Shown piece after piece: positions 30,917 to 45,900 of a stretch of DNA of 64,000 bases. The DNA is taken from the NCBI RefSeq assembly GCF_030285665.1, contig NZ_CP127295.1, positions 6,076,001-6,140,000 on the forward strand, written 5' to 3'. The first letter of the stretch is position 1, and every line of letters begins with the position of its first letter. The notes below the pieces were generated by a model, which was given only the letters and a program-made list of their open reading frames with translations, made no database searches and had not been told where the DNA came from. The translations under genes and the position numbers were made by a program. The DNA is from Amycolatopsis mongoliensis. GTDB taxonomy: Bacteria > Actinomycetota > Actinomycetes > Mycobacteriales > Pseudonocardiaceae.

Positions 30917-33900
30917 GCAATCCCGCTTTGGGTGACCGGCTGGGCACCTTGCGGAAACTGTTGCGGAACGACGACTTCCACGGCGACGTGCGCGGTCCCG
31001 CCTCCCGGGTGGAGATCATCGAGGACGGCCGGATCCTGCCTGCCGGAAGCCGGAACGACGGTCCGCCGGCGCGGTCGGTGCCGCTGGCCGGCCCCGCCGG
31101 CAGGCCGGTCTACCCGGGTGATCAGCCGAAGCAGGAGTGGACCGGCAGGTTCGGCGAGGACCGGCAGCTGCGCGCCGGCTCCGGCACCGGACTGGCGGAG
31201 CGTGCCCGCGCGCTCGCCGCGGTTCTGCTGCCTCTCGCGCGCGAAGGCCGGGAAGGGCTCGATCTCCGGATGACCGGTTACGTCGCGGTCACCGGGGAGC
31301 GCGCGGCCGTGCTGCACCTCGCGGCCGAACTGCGCCGGATGATCGACACCGAGCTGGTGGCTCTGCAGGGTGGCAACCCGCTGCACACCGCCGAAAGCAT
31401 GGGTCTGCACGTCACCGTCGCGATTCTCACGGCCGCCGCCGATCGCCGCGTCGAGCTGTGGGCCCACCCCGTCCCCGGACACCGCGTAGCGGACTACCGG
31501 ACGATGGAGACCCTGGACGTCGACTTCGCCTACCGTTCGGCGGATCTGCCGGTCGCGCACGCGAACCGGGTGCGGTGGACGGTGCAGGGCGTGGCCGTGC
31601 GGGCGATCCGGACCGGGCTCCGGCGGCTGCCCCCGGTCCAGGTGGCCATCCGGGGCCAGGTCAACCAGGTGGCGGACGCGCACGCCGAGCGGGTGACGAC
31701 GTTCACCGCCCTGGTACGGCGGGCGATCATCGAGACCCTGACGGAGGCCCGGGCGCTGAACTTGCCCGACCTGCCGGCCGTCGAAGAGCTGATGCCCGAG
31801 GTGCGCGTCACCTCGGAGGGCGACTACTCCTTCCGGGCGGGGCAGGCTTCGGCCACGCTGACCCTGCCCTCGATCCCCGATCCCGGAGGCGAGCCGTCGC
31901 CCCCCGAGGTCCCGCCGGGCCCCTCCGGACCATCCCTGCGCGAGCGGCCGCACACCGAAGCGCGGCAGCTCCCCGACGCGGAGAACTCCGACACGGACAC
32001 GGCCGACGCGCGTTCCGCACCGGATGCCGGTCTGGTCCGGTTGCCGGTGGCCACCGCGGGTGCGTTGCACGCGGCCGGGGGGCTCGCGGCGCAGCCGGAG
32101 CCGGAGGTGCGCCGGTGGGCGGTCGCACTTTCCCGGGACGGCTCACTGCGGTTGTCGCCGGACGAGCAGGCCTCGCTCGGCGAGCTGGTCGATCGATTGG
32201 CCCGGAACGTGGCCTTCCTGGTGGAGCACGACCGGGAGCTGCCGGAGGTCCGGTTCCACCTCTTCGACACCGCGGCGCGGCGGCGGGAGCACGGGCCTGG
32301 GTTGTTCGGCGCGCTGGAGGACGAGGTCCGGTCGGGGATCGAAGACCGGGGGGTGGACGCGCACGCGCCGGGGCTGGTCTTCGACCACGTCGAAGGCGGC
32401 CTGGACCGAAACTTCGGCCCCCGTCTCGTGGTCACCGTCCACCGGTCGGAACACGGTTCCCTGCGAAGCCTCCGCGCCGCGCGTACCTTCGAGGCCGCCT
32501 ATCCGGCCGGGCAGGCGGTTCTGCCGTATGCCGTGCGGCGCCGTCTGGGGCTGCTCATCGAGGGGCTGGTGCAGCGGATCCGGGACAACACGGATCCGGG
32601 CGGCCGGCCGCGGTTGCTGCTGGATCTGCGGTCGACGGCGGGCGAGGTGCTGCGGGCGCGGATCGAGGCGCTCACGGCCGAGGTCAACGTGCTGGTGCGG
32701 GTGGCCCTGGGTGCGGATTCCGGTCTGACACCGGTGCAGGTGATTCGCGGCCACATCGAGGTGCGCCACGAGCCGACCTCCCGGCGCGCGGGACTGTTCG
32801 CGGACCTGACCGGTCCCGAGCACGAACTGGACCGCACGCCGCCGGAGGAGCCGGTGCACGTCTCGTGGACCGGTGACGCGAGTCCCCCCACGGTGGCTTC
32901 CGGGCCGGGCGCCCCCCGGTGGCGGGTGAGCGGGTCGCGGCGACCGGCCCGGGCCGGCGAAGCGGGTGCTTCCGCCGAGCCGCCGGCGACCGGCCCGGTG
33001 ACGAGGAGGCGGGCGGCTCGCGCGGTGCGACCCGACGACCCCCGGCTCGCGGCCGGCGGAGCCATGCCGCACAGCAGTCCCGAGCGCGAGCCGGACCGCA
33101 CGTCGCCGCAGGACGAAGGGCACACCCCGGAGACGCGCGACGCGCGATCCGCCGGGGCGGCTTCCCAGCCGGACGTCGCGTTCGCCGAGTCGCCCGCGAT
33201 CGACAAGTTGCCGGGCAGGTACTTCGCCCGGGTGAAACGGCGCGACGATCCCGCGGTCAGTCTGTGGGACGGCCAGGTGCTGAGGACCGAAAACGGGGAA
33301 TTCTTCCTCTCCGCTGCGGCGCAGGCCGACCTGGACCGGGCCGTGGCGAGTTTCGCGCAGGAGGTGCACGACCGGGCGTCGCGGAATGAACAGCTGCGCG
33401 ACACCCGGCTGGTCGTGCGGGCGGGCGGCACCTCCGGGCATGGGACGGCGAGGAATGAGCACCGCCGGCTGCGTGACGCGCTCGTGGCCGCGGTCGCGGA
33501 CCGGGGCGCGGTGCCGCCAGACCTGCACTTCACGCTCATCACGCAGCAGGCCCGCCCCTGGGAGCCGGTCAGCCTGCGGATCACCGCGCACGAGACGCCG
33601 AGGCGGACGAAGGCGGAATACCGGGCGGCGGGGGAGCTCACCGAGTTCTTCATGCCGCTGTTGCCCGCCCTGTCGGAGGCGGGCCGCTGGCGGTTCAGGT
33701 CGGTGGTGCAGGGCTACGTCGGACGGCTGCTGGCCGATCCGGACAGCGGGGAGGAGCTGCGGATCGCGGTGGTCCACCCCTCGATGATCAACCACGAGCC
33801 CCGGGTGGGCGAGATCCGGAGCCTCGTCGGCGAGGCCGTCCGGGAGGAGCTCGCCGGGCACCCGGACCCGGCGACCGCGCGCCGGGTCGCGGAGCTCCTC

Positions 33901-36900
33901 CGCGGTTCCCTGCACCTCGGCCAGTACGTCCGCCACGGCGTGCCCGCCGCCGTCGTCGTGGACGCCGTGCCCGAAGCGGGAGTGATCCCGCTGCCGGCGG
34001 CGACCGCCGCCGACGCGCCGAATCGGGCCAAGGCGATCGAGGTGCGCACGGATCCGGAACTGCTCCGGTGGACGGTCGCACTCGCCGACGACGGTTCGCT
34101 GCGGCCGTCGCCGGAAGAAGAAGCTTCGCTCGGTGAGCTCGTCGACGGGGTCGCCCGGAACGTGGCCTACCTCGTGGAGCACGACCGGGAATTGACGGAC
34201 GTCCGGTTCCACCTCTTCGACACCGCGGACCGGCGGGCACAGCACGGACCGGGGTTGTTCGAAGCCCTGGAAGACCGGTTCCGGTCGGCGATCGAAAACC
34301 GGGGGGTGGATCCGAACACGACCGGGCTGGTCTTCGAGCGCGTCGAAGACCACCAGCGGCAGGACCAGGGTCCCCGGCTCGAGATCACCGTCCACCGGTC
34401 GCCGTACCGGTCCCTGCGGAGTTACCGGGCCGGACGCACGCTCACCGCCTCCTACGACACCCGTGCGACGTCACTGCCGTATGCCGCGCGCCGCCGGCTC
34501 GCCTTGCTGATCGAAGGCCTGGTCGTCCGGGTCCGGGACAACACCGATCCGGACGACCGGCCGCGGTTGCTGCTCGGCCTGCGGTCGCCGGCGGGCACGA
34601 TGCCGACGCGGACCGCGGCGATCACGGCCGAGGTGAACGCGTCGGTGCGGGCGGCGCTGGGCGCGGATTCGGGTCTGACGGCGGAGCGGGTGCTCCGGGA
34701 CCACATCCGGTTCCGCCGTCAAGAGCTGCCTCAGCTGCGCGGGGAACTCTCGGCCGACATCACCGGTCCCGAGCACGAACTGGACCGCACGCCGCCGGAG
34801 GAGCCGGCGCCCGTCCCGTGGGCGGGCGAGGTGAGTCGCGCCACGGTGGCCTCCTGGCCCGGCGTCCTCGTCGCCGGATCGCTCGCTGCGGGCCCGCTAC
34901 CGAGCGGCCAGGCCGCCCGGGTGTTGCGGCGCAAGGACGTCGAGATCGACCAGTGGGAGGGCGAGCTCCCGGAGGCCGGCGACGGGGCGGTTCCGCCGGT
35001 CAGCGCGGCGCAGGAGCGGCTGGACCGGTTCGTGGAGCGGCTCGCACGCGACGTGCACGAACGCGCGTCGCGGGATGAACAGTTGCTCGACATCCGCCTG
35101 CACCTGCGTGCGGGCCGCTTTTCCGCGCACGGCACGCTGGCGGATGAACACCGCCGGCTGCGGGACGCGCTGCTGGCCGCGGTCGCCGCCCGGGGTGAGG
35201 TCCCGCCGGACCTGCACTTCACGCTGATCACCCAGCAGAGCCGGGCCGGGGCGCGGGACGGCCTGCGGATCACCGCGCACGAGACGCCGAGGCGGACGAA
35301 AGCGGAATACCGGGCGACGGGGGAGCTCACCGAATTCTTCCTGCCGAACTTCCCCGTCCTGCCGGAGGCGGGCCGCTGGCGGTTCAGGTCGGTGGTGCGG
35401 GGCTACGTCGGACGGCTGCTGGCCGATCCCGACAGCGGGGAGGCTTTGCGGATCGCGGTGGTCCACCCGTCGGCGACGAACCACGGCGGCCGGCTGGGCG
35501 AGATCCGTGATCTCGTCGACGAGGCCGTCCGGGAAGAGCTCGCCGGGCACCCGGACCCGATGACGGCGCGCCGGGTCGCGGAGGTCCTCCGCAGTTCCCT
35601 GCACCTCGACGAGTATGTCCGCGCCCGCGTGCCCACCGCGGTCCTGGTGGACGCGATCCCCGGGCGGGGCTGGTCCCCGTCTCCGGTGGCCACCGGAGAC
35701 GGGCTGCACGGGGCCGGGGGTGTGGCGGTGCAGCCGGATCCGGAGGTGCGGCGGTGGGCGGTCCCGGTTCCCGGGGATGGTGCGCGGCGGCTGCCGGCGG
35801 AGGAGCGGGCTTCGCTGGGCGAGCCGGATCGATCGGAACTCGTCGACAGGGTGGTGGGGCACTTCCACACGATCAGCCCGCGCGGCACCCGGCTCTTCGA
35901 GCAGGATCGGGAGGCCATCACCGCGCTCGGACAGCGGGTGGGCCGGGAAATCACCGCGCACCCCGAGCTGGAGCCGCTCGACGTGCGGATCTCGGTGCGG
36001 TCGAACCTCATCAGCAGTGACGTCGCACTGCAGGGCACCGTGGGCTCGTACGTCCTCCGGTTCCTGCACGCGGGGATGCGGGACGCCGGCGTCGACGCAG
36101 CCGGTCTGGCGCACTTCCCCGTCACCTGGTCCTGGTACGGCGGAGGCGCCGGTTACGCCGGTGAAGTCGTGATCAGATCGAACGCCGCGGCCCGTCGGAC
36201 TCCCGACTGGTACCGGACCGCACGGCAGGTGGCGGACAACTTCCTCCACAACCTCGGTGCCCACTTGCCGGTCGTGGTCGAACAGCGCCTTTCCTGGGCC
36301 GTGGCGGGCTTCTGCACCCGCCTCGCCGACAGCGCGCCGGGCCAGGCCCCCACGCTCCGGATCCATTACGTGGGCACCGGGCAGCTGGGCAGCCGGCGCT
36401 ACGCACAGCTCGTGCGGGTCGTGCGGGACGCGCTGACCGCCGCTCGCGCCCACCGGATGTCCGGATTGCCGTCGGTCGACGACATTCTGCGTGACCACGT
36501 GCACATCTCGCCGGTCGAACGAGCTCAGCTCGGCGACCACGCTGCCCTGCGGCTGGTGGAGACCACTCCGGCCGAGGAGGAAGCGGAAGCCGGCAGCCCG
36601 GGCGCGCCTGCCGCCGTTCCGCCCGGGGCCGACTCGGCGATGCCGGACGCGTCCCCGGCCGGATCGCGCGACGGAGCCAGGTCCGGCAGCGAGGCGGCGC
36701 TCGATTTCGCCGAGGACCCGGACACCCGCTTCGTCCCGGGCGCGCCGGCCGGGTTGCCGGACGCCGGCCACGTGCCGGGCGTCTCGATCTTCGAGGACCT
36801 GGAGCGGTGGCTCGACGCGGGGCCGCCGGAGGGTCCGTTCCGGATGGAGCCCGACGGACCCGCACGCGTGAACCCGGAGTCACCGGGCTTCGGGAGCCCG

Positions 36901-39900
36901 CAAGCGCCCGGGTCCGCCGCGGTTGACGCGGTCGACTGGGACAGCTACCTGAGTGGGTACTTCGCCTCGGCGTCCGATCCACTGGGCCTGGACGACTTGT
37001 TTTCCGGGATGGACCGGCCCGCGGAGTTCGGGACCCAGGAGCTGCCGGACCTGAACTACGCCGGCGATCCGGCGGACGAAACGCAGGCGATGGACGTCGA
37101 CATCCAGCGCGCCACCTCCCCGCAGGGCGGGGCCCCGGCCACGGAAGGGCCCGGAACGCCTACGGCGGCAGAGCGGCCGGCCGTCGGCGAACCGGTGGTC
37201 AGTGGTGAGTTCACGGAAGAGGGCGGCCCCGTGCTGTCCCCGGCGGAACGTGCGGCGATCGGCCGGGCCGCGGAGTGGCTGACCGGGAGGGTCTCCGAGG
37301 GGCACACGTCGTTCGAGCTGCTGCTGGACCTCAATGGTCCGGCCGCGCAGTGGGAAGCCGTGCACGACCGGATGGGCAGCGCGATCGGCGGTGCGCTCCA
37401 GGAGGCGGTGAACCACATCCTGGGGCGCGGCGGGTTCCCGGTGCGTTCGGCGGGAGAACTGGCTGTGCGGCTCCGTCGCGAAGTGGATGCCGACGCGCCA
37501 CGCAGTGACTTCGGCAAATGGGAACTGCGGCTGCGGCCGGTCGCCCCGGCCGAGGGGGCGCGGCGGCCGGACGTCATGCCGGAGCGCCCGGACGACTGGG
37601 ACAGCCTTTACGACGTCACGCCCGAGCCGGAAGCGCAGCCGGAATCCGCGGCAACGCCGCGGCCCCGGGAAAGCACGAACCCGGCGGGCGAGGGCCGGCC
37701 CGCGCCCGCCGAACGCCGGGAGCCGGCGCAGCCGGCCGAGTCCGACCTCGCTCGCTACCTTCGGGTGGCCAGCAGCCCGGTGCTGGTGCACGGGCGGTTC
37801 GAAGCGCGACGAGGTCCCGGGCTCACGCCGGAGGAGATCGCCCACCTCGAAACAACCGCGCGGCGGGCGGCCGACTTCGCCGGACGCGGGCACGGCTCCG
37901 CCGAGGTGCTGCTCACCCTGCACGGACCGGGGGCAATGCGTGAGCAGCAGCAGCGGCTGTCTGCCCTGATCGGTGACGTCCTCCGTGGTTCGGCCGACAG
38001 TGTGACCTTCACCGTGCGGCACCAGCTCGTCACCCGGTCGCCGCGGTCCGACCACGGCAGGTGGGAACTGCGGATGCAGCCGACGATCCCGGAGGCCACC
38101 CGTCCGGCAGCCGCCGAGCAACAACCAGCGGCCCCGCAGGAGGACGTGCGCCGGCTCACCGAACGGGCCGGGGAGCTCGCACGGGTCGAGGCCGAGCGGC
38201 ACCACCGGCTGCTGGTCGAGCGGGAGGCCGAACGCCGGCGAGCCGAGCAGCCGGGCATGGCCGAGCGGGAAGCCATGCGCCCCAGCGGGTTCGCGAGGAA
38301 CGAGGCCGGGAACACCGGTGTTCCCGGAGCCTCGCGGGTGCCGGGTCAGCCGGCCTCGGCAACGCCCCGGCAGGCTGTCGTGCCGCTGTCGGATCTGGTC
38401 GGGGCCCGGCACGTCGCATTGTCCGAAGTGGACTTCGTGCCGCTGCGCGACCGCGCCGGCACCGTGCGCGGCGTCGGCTTCCCGCGCACCGACCGCGAAC
38501 GGGCCGTGCTGCGGGAGGCGTTCGAGAACGGCGCCGGTGCGCCGGGCCAGTTCGACGTCGCGATCCACCACGACGCGAACGGATTCCAGGTTCGCACCCG
38601 AAGCGGTCAGGTCGTGCCGCTCGACGAGCGCGGCGTGGCGCGGCTGCTGACGAGCATCGAACTGCCCGGGAACGCGAGCCGGCCGCGGTCGATCGTGTTC
38701 CTCAGCTGCCGGGTGCGCAGCCCACAGCTGGGCAACCGGTTGGGGACACTGCGGGATCTCCTGCGCGAAGCCGGTTTCGAGGGCGACGTCCGGGGCTACG
38801 AAACCCGAGTCGAGGTGCGCCCGGACGGCTCCGTGCGGTCGTTGCCGGACGGAGCGTCGCCGGCCGGCGACGCCGTCGTCTTCGGAACGCCCGGGCACGA
38901 GGGCGAAGTGGTGTCCGGGGTGGGGATCTTCGCCGACGGCCGGATCCGGCCCGCGGTGGACGGCCGCCCGCTGTTCGTGATGAACAACGGGATGTACTCC
39001 TACCCGGCGTTGCTGGCCCCGGAGGAGTTCGCCGCGTGGGCGGGCTCCCGGGGAGCGAGGGCGAGCGCGAAGTACTTCCCTCACCTCGGTGACGATACGA
39101 GCGCGGCGCCGGACGAGCCCGATGCCGGATCCGGCCGTCGTTCCGGCGCGGGTGGCGGAAACCTCCGATCGGCTCCGGTCCAGGGCTTCCCGGGTACGTC
39201 CTGGCCGGGCGGTGCCGGCGGCCCCGTCCCGAGCGGGGCGGGCCTCGGGCCGGGCGGCACCTCCGGCCCCGGGACCGGCCCGGTGCCCACCTCGAACCCC
39301 GCTCCCTCGCCCGCCTCGTCCGGCGGCAACGCGGTCAGCCTGGCCCAGCTGCGGCGGGACGCGACGAACGCCGAGCTCGGCAAGCAGCGCACCTACACCG
39401 TCGACCCCGCTCGGTCACGCCTCGCCGATCCGGTCGAACTGATGGACCTGCAGCGGCTGGCGAACGCCCTGAAGTCGTCGGCGCGGTTCCAGCGGGCCGA
39501 CGGCCTGCCGGTATCGCACGTCGAGATCTCGGGTACCTCGCGGGATACGCAGATCGTCGCCACGATGCTGCGGAGAGAGCTGGGCAACCACCCCTGGCGG
39601 CCGCTGCCGGTCATCGTGACCGGTCCGGGACCCGCGGGCGCGGTCGTCGTCGACGTGTCGGTGCCCGACGTGCCACGGGGCACCGAGCACGCCCCGACCG
39701 CGAACACGGCCGGCGGGATCAGTTTCGACTCGGGTACCGCGTCGGAGCGGGTCCGGTGGGGGCGCCTGCACAACGCACTGCCCCCGAAGACCGGGCGGGC
39801 AGACCCCTTCTTCGTCTACGTCACCGGCCGCGATGGCAAGTTCCTCGTCGGCGGCACGCTGATCGACGGCGCCACCCTGGCGCGGCACGTCCGGAACTCG

Positions 39901-42900
39901 CCGGCGTTCCGGCGGCACGCTGCCGATCCCTCGGTGCCGGTCCGGCTGGTCGGTGCGGATCCCGCGCATCCGGACGAGACGATCGACGCGGCGAAGGAGT
40001 TCGCGGCGGCCCTGCGGGGCGACGGACGGTACCGTTCGGTGACCGCGGCGACCGAGCGGCTGGAACTGGACGCCGCCGGCCGGGCGGTGCCGGAGAACGG
40101 CGGCGGCTACGAAGCGGTCGCGAAGATCCAGCCGGACGACGTGCAGTGGATACGGCTGCGCGGCACGAACAGCCGGCAGTTCGGCATGGGCTTCGCTTCT
40201 CCGGATCGCCTCGGCTCCACATTCGCCGCCCTGCTGAAGCTGACGAGCGACCACAGCCTGCGGGCCGTGCGCGAGACCCACACCGACGCCGACGGCAAGG
40301 AGCGTTCGGAAACCTCCACGCAAGCTTGGGCCGCGCAGACCGACGGCGCCCGGAAACGCCCGGTCGCGCTCTTCCCGGACGTCGTGGGAGACGACTTCGT
40401 CGTTCCGTTGTCCGATGGCACCACCCGGCGCCTCGACCCGGAAAAGACTGCCGAGCTGATCGCGAAGTCCACCGCGTTCCGGCGGCTGACCGCGGGTGCG
40501 ACCCGGCCGTCGTTGCTCTTGTTCAGCAAGACCAAGCTGTCGGCGGCCGCCGCGACGAGCGACGCCAACCGGAGGCTGCTGGCGCAGCTGCGCGCGCTGA
40601 CCGGCCCTTGGCAGACCTACGACTACACCGGCCCCTACTCCTTCACCGGCGAAGCCATCCTGTCCGTCCCGCGGGGCAGCGAGTTCGTCGAAGGGCCGCC
40701 GCCGTCGCTGGCGGACGTCGTGCACGTGGCGTCGGACGACATATTCGGTTTCCCCGTGCCCGGCGGTACGCGTGAGCCGGCGGCGGAGACCACGGTGCTG
40801 AGGGACTTCATCGACGCGGTCCGGAACGGCATTGCCGATCTGGACGGGCTCTGGGCCCCGAAGAAGCCGCTGATTGTTTCGGTCGACTCCCCGGACGGGA
40901 CGTTCGCGCGCATCGCCACCCGGTCCCACGGCGTGCTCGAACTCGATGGCCGTCAGCTCGGGAAGATGCTGCTCGCCGATCCGGGCTTCCGGCAGCAGCC
41001 GGCGGCCGACCCGGAGCGGCCGGTGCTGCTGGTGGCGCGCGACGGCAGCACCCGGGCGAACTTCGGCGGCCTGGGCTTCGACTTCGCCGGGGCGCTGCGG
41101 ACGGCCGGGATCTTCACCGACGTCTACGCGCCGAACGGGGCGGCGAGAATCGAGTGGGACCGGATCAGCACGAACGGGTACACCGAGTTCTTGCTGGTGG
41201 CGGACCTGCGGGCCGGGGACGTGCGAACCGACGTGCTGAAGAACAAGGACGGTGCGGCGGTCGCGTTGTTCGTGCGGTACCCCGGAGACGGCCCGGCCTT
41301 CCGGAGAGCCGAGGAATGGGCCCACAACGCGACGGTGGATCTCCTGCGGACCTACCAGGTCGACGGCGGGCTCGCCGCGCACCCGGCGGAGTCGCCCTGG
41401 CGGGGCCAGATCCCGGTGTTCCTGTTCACCGGCGTCGGTGATCGGGGCTACGAGGTCATCCGGCAGGACGGGGTGACGAAACAGCTCACCCCGGCGAAGC
41501 TGGCCCAGATCGTGCGCGGCGATCCCGACCTGCGGAAGATGCTGGGCCGGGGTCGGGGCAATGCCTCGGACCGCACGCTCGTGCTGGCCGCGTTGAAGGG
41601 AACGGCCGGCGGGGTTCGTGAGTTCACGCAGTCGCTGCTGCCCGGTGGCTACTCGCGCGCAGTGCATCACACCCAGGGCGGCGTCCGGCTGTCCAAGCGC
41701 GGTCGCATCGCCACCGGGAAGGCCTTCGAGACCGAGGCGGCGCCGCTGCCCGGCGCGGACGACATCGTCACCTACGCCCTGGCCAACGAAACCCTCGGCA
41801 CCCACGGTCAGTTCTTCCCGCTGTCGGAGGTGGACGTCCAGGACATGTTCATGCCCGCGCGGTACGACTCCGCCGCACGACAGCAGTACTACCTCCGCGC
41901 GGTGGCAGAGCAGGCGGCGGACGGCAGCGAGGTCACGCGCTACGTCCCGGTCGCCGCGCCGTGGGCCGGCAGCACGCTTCCACCGTGGTTCCTCGATGGG
42001 CACGCGGACCGGGGCGGGTGGATGTCGTTCGGGCTGAAGACCGACCAGCCCTTGCACATCGGCGACACCGTGGATCTCGACGGCGCTGCCGGGGCGCGGA
42101 TCGTCGCCGGCACCGAGGTGTACCGCCGGGCCGGCGCCGACCCCGGCGCCCCGGTCGCCCTGGGACAGTGCTCGTCGATGGCAGCCACGGCCGACGCGGC
42201 CGCCGCCGCCGTGCTGTTCGAGTTCGCGTGGCGCCGGATCGTGGGGCCCGCCCCGGTCTTCGGGGCTACCGAGCCCGTCGACGTGACGAACACCACGGCC
42301 ACCCGCACGGTCCGGCGGGGTGGGGTGTTCGCCGAGGCCCGGCCGGACGGGCCCGCTGTCCCGGACGTCCCGCTGGCCGACCTCGCGGCGAACCGGATCG
42401 AGGCGGTCGAGGTCGGGTTCCGGCCGAAGAGCAAGACCCTGCCGGGGCCGGCGGTCGCGGCGCTGCGCCAGACCGCCCGGCAGGTCGCCCGGGCCGCGGC
42501 CTGGCGCCGGCGGAACGACGTGGACCTGCCGGAAGTCACGATCGAGGGCTTCGGCCACACCAGTCTGCTGGGCGGCGTCAAGAGTGCCGAGAAGGCGGGC
42601 CAGAAGCGGGCGGACGCGGTGGCCGCGGTCTTCGAGGACGAACTGACCGCGGAGGCGCTGCGGTTGAGCAGGCTGGGCCTGGACGTCCGGCCGGAGCACA
42701 TCGCCGTCCGCGTGGTCGGTGCCCAAGCGCCGGAGGACGTGGGGCGGGTCGCGCGAATTGACGTCCGGCTCGTGAAGCACGAACTCGGCGAGAAGGCGAT
42801 CCGCCGGGTCGCCGACGGCGACCGGTCGGCCCCGGCCATCCGGGCGCTCAACCAGGCGTTCGCGGCGCTGGTGCCCGGTCGTCCCGGGAACGCCGCCGTG

Positions 42901-45900
42901 CCACCGGGCGGGGCCGGTCAGGTGACGGTCCACCGCACGCGGGCACCGCGCGACAGCGGCACGGAGAGCTCCGAGTCCGATGTGGACATGAGCTCGCCGG
43001 GGGTGCTTCAGAACGACGGGTCGATCGTCGACCTCCCGCAGACGCCGAGGGCGGCGGGCGGATTGCTCCTGCTTGCGGACCGCGCGGACGCTGCGGTGTG
43101 GCAGCAGGTCTACGCTTCCCTGCCGGAGGAGCGGGGTGCCCGGGCGCAGCCGTTCTACATCTTCATGACCGCCGACCAGGATGGATTCCGCGTCGGTGGC
43201 GAAACGCTCGACCACGAAGAGCTGGCCACACGGGTCCGGGAGTCCGAAAGCTACCAGGACATGCTCGGCTCGAACCCGGACGCCGAAGTCGTCCTCGTCG
43301 TCGCCGGCGCCGCGCACGCACCGAACCTCACGGCGGACGCCGGGAAGTTCGCCGAGCAGCTGATCCGGGAGGAGCCGGAGTACCGGCTCGTTTCGCTCCT
43401 GCCCCGCGAAGCCGTCGCCGACGAGGATGGCCACCCGCACGTGCGGGAACCGGGCGGCCGCCGGATCGTCTCACCGGTGCGCACCCGGCCGCGGACCGTA
43501 AAGCTGGTCAACGCGCGCGGTCGCGAGAGCGGGGCCGGATTCCTGGCTACCGGCACCCTTGTGACCGACGTGTCCGAGACGGTCCGCAAGGCCACCGATG
43601 TCAGCGAACGCATCGTGGCCAGGCCGGTGTTCGACAACGACCTGAACCAATGGGACTGGGCCCCCGAGGTGCAGGAGTGGGCGGCCGCGACCGAGGGGAG
43701 CCGGGCCAGGCCCCGGTTCCTGTTCCTGGAAAGCGACGGGAGGCCGTATCCGGCCTACCTGACCAGGGACGAGGACGGCACCGCGTATGCGCTGGGGCAC
43801 CTCGAAATGGCGCACTCGGTGGTGGCCACCGGCTTCTTCAGGCAGGCGACGGGCGCGGTGCGGGCACCGCTGGTGCTGATCACCTCGGCGGCGGCCTCGG
43901 CCGCCGACGAGCTCAACCGGAGATTCCTGGCGAGTGTGCGCGACCTGGCCGGCCCGATGCCTGCTTTCGCCTATTCCGGTCCCCTCGTGCCGCGGAAGCC
44001 CGGCGGCCACTTCGGCTTCCGAGGGGGCGGCTTCATCGAACACCCCCTGCACGCAGGGGACGTGCGCATCGAACACTACGGTCCGGTGTTCGGGTTGCCG
44101 AACGACGCGAATCCGGGGCACGCCGAGGCGTTGCGCGGGTTCGCGACGGCCGTGCAGGACGGCACGGCTTCGGTGACCGGCCCGTGGGGCGACCGGAAGC
44201 CATTGTTCGTGTCGCCCGATGCCTTCGCCAAGTACGCGCGTCTGGACATGACCGACGGCGCGCTGACCGAAGCCGGTGGTGGGGCGGTGGCGCGGATCCT
44301 GCTGGAGTACCCCGAGTTCCTGGCTCTGCTGCGGGATCCGACGCGCCCGGTCGTGCTGCTCGGGGACGCCACCGGCAGCCGGGCCAACCACGGTGGTTTC
44401 GGTTACGACTTCGCCGGTGCGTTGCGCGCGAAGAAGTTCTTCAACGACGTCTTCGCCCCGGTCTCCCGCCTCACCGTGACGGCGAACGGCGTGCACCTGC
44501 CGGACGGTGGCGCATTCGCCCTGGTCTCCACGATGCGCGCGGGTGACGTCAAGGTCGCCTCATTGCCCGGTGCCGATGGCCGGATGCTCGTCCGTGCCGT
44601 TCGCTGGCCTGGCGACGACCAGTTCCTGGCACACATCCAAGCGTGGGCCGGGGGCATGACCGGGCAAACCCTGCGCCTGGTGCGTCCCGACGGCAGCCCG
44701 GTGCGGGCGCCGTGGTCGCCCGGCGAACCACCGGTGATCATCACTGCTTTCCGTCACCCGAACGGTGGTTACCTGTCCGTTCGTGCCGATGACCAACCGG
44801 GGATGCTCGACCCGGGCAGGCTCGCCCGGACCCAGCGAGACGATTCGGAACTCCGGGCCCGGCTGGGCCGCCGGATGCGGAAACACACCCCGTTGCTGTT
44901 GATCGATCAGGGAGGTGACTACGCGGATCTGCAGGCGTTCGCCGACGGGCTGGTGCCGGGCGGCTACCGGCGAGCCGTGCACAGGATCGCCGGGCCGGTG
45001 TCGTTCCTGCCCACCGGGGAAATCGTCGTCACCGGGGTGATCCAGAGCTACCAGCCGCAGGCCGACCTGAGCCAGATCGTCAGCCTGCCGCTGACAAACC
45101 CCCGATTGGGCACCTACGGACAGCACTTCCCGTCGTCGCTGTTCGACGCCGCGGAATTCGACTCCTTCGGCGCACGCCTCCCGGCTCCCCACGAGTACTA
45201 CGTCCGCGTGTCTCCCGTGCTCGCCCCCGATGGCAGCGTGCACGGAGAGGACCGCAGGCTGTTCCCGGTGCCCTGGGCCGGGCGACGGTCGATCTGGATG
45301 TTCCTGGAACACGGCAGCACCCACGGCATGAGTGTGTCGCTCAGCGCCGACCGCGAGTTCTCGCTGGGGGACATGCTGGTGCTTGACGGCGCGAAGACGG
45401 CGATGGCGGCCTATCTCAGTGCGGTGTATCGCGCCGGCAATCCGGCACCGCCGTCGAACCTGGTGCTGCTGTCCTGTGGGCTGGCCCCCGAGGAGAAGCT
45501 CACCGACGGCACGTCGCAGGCTTACCTCTTCCAGCTCGGCTGGCAATCGGCCAACGGGCCGGTCTCGGTATTCGCGGCCACCCAGCGCGTCAGGCCGTCG
45601 TCCGACGCTTCGGAGCTCCGGGTTGTTTCCGGCGACTTCGTCGAAGTGCTGCCGCCGGGGCAGGGGAGCGAGCTGTCCGGCCGGGGCCGGGCCGAGGATC
45701 TGAGGGACGACCCCGCGTCCGCACCGGATACGGACTCCGAGGAGGAGTTGCCGTCCATTGTGGAGGATTCCGGGCCGCCGGCGAAGCGGTTCAAGCACAG
45801 CCCGCCGGTGGCCACCTTCGAAGCCGCGCCGCAGGCACTCGGCGCGGTGGCGTTTTCCGACGACATCGCCGAGCTGACCGAGTGGCGCAGGATCTACGAC

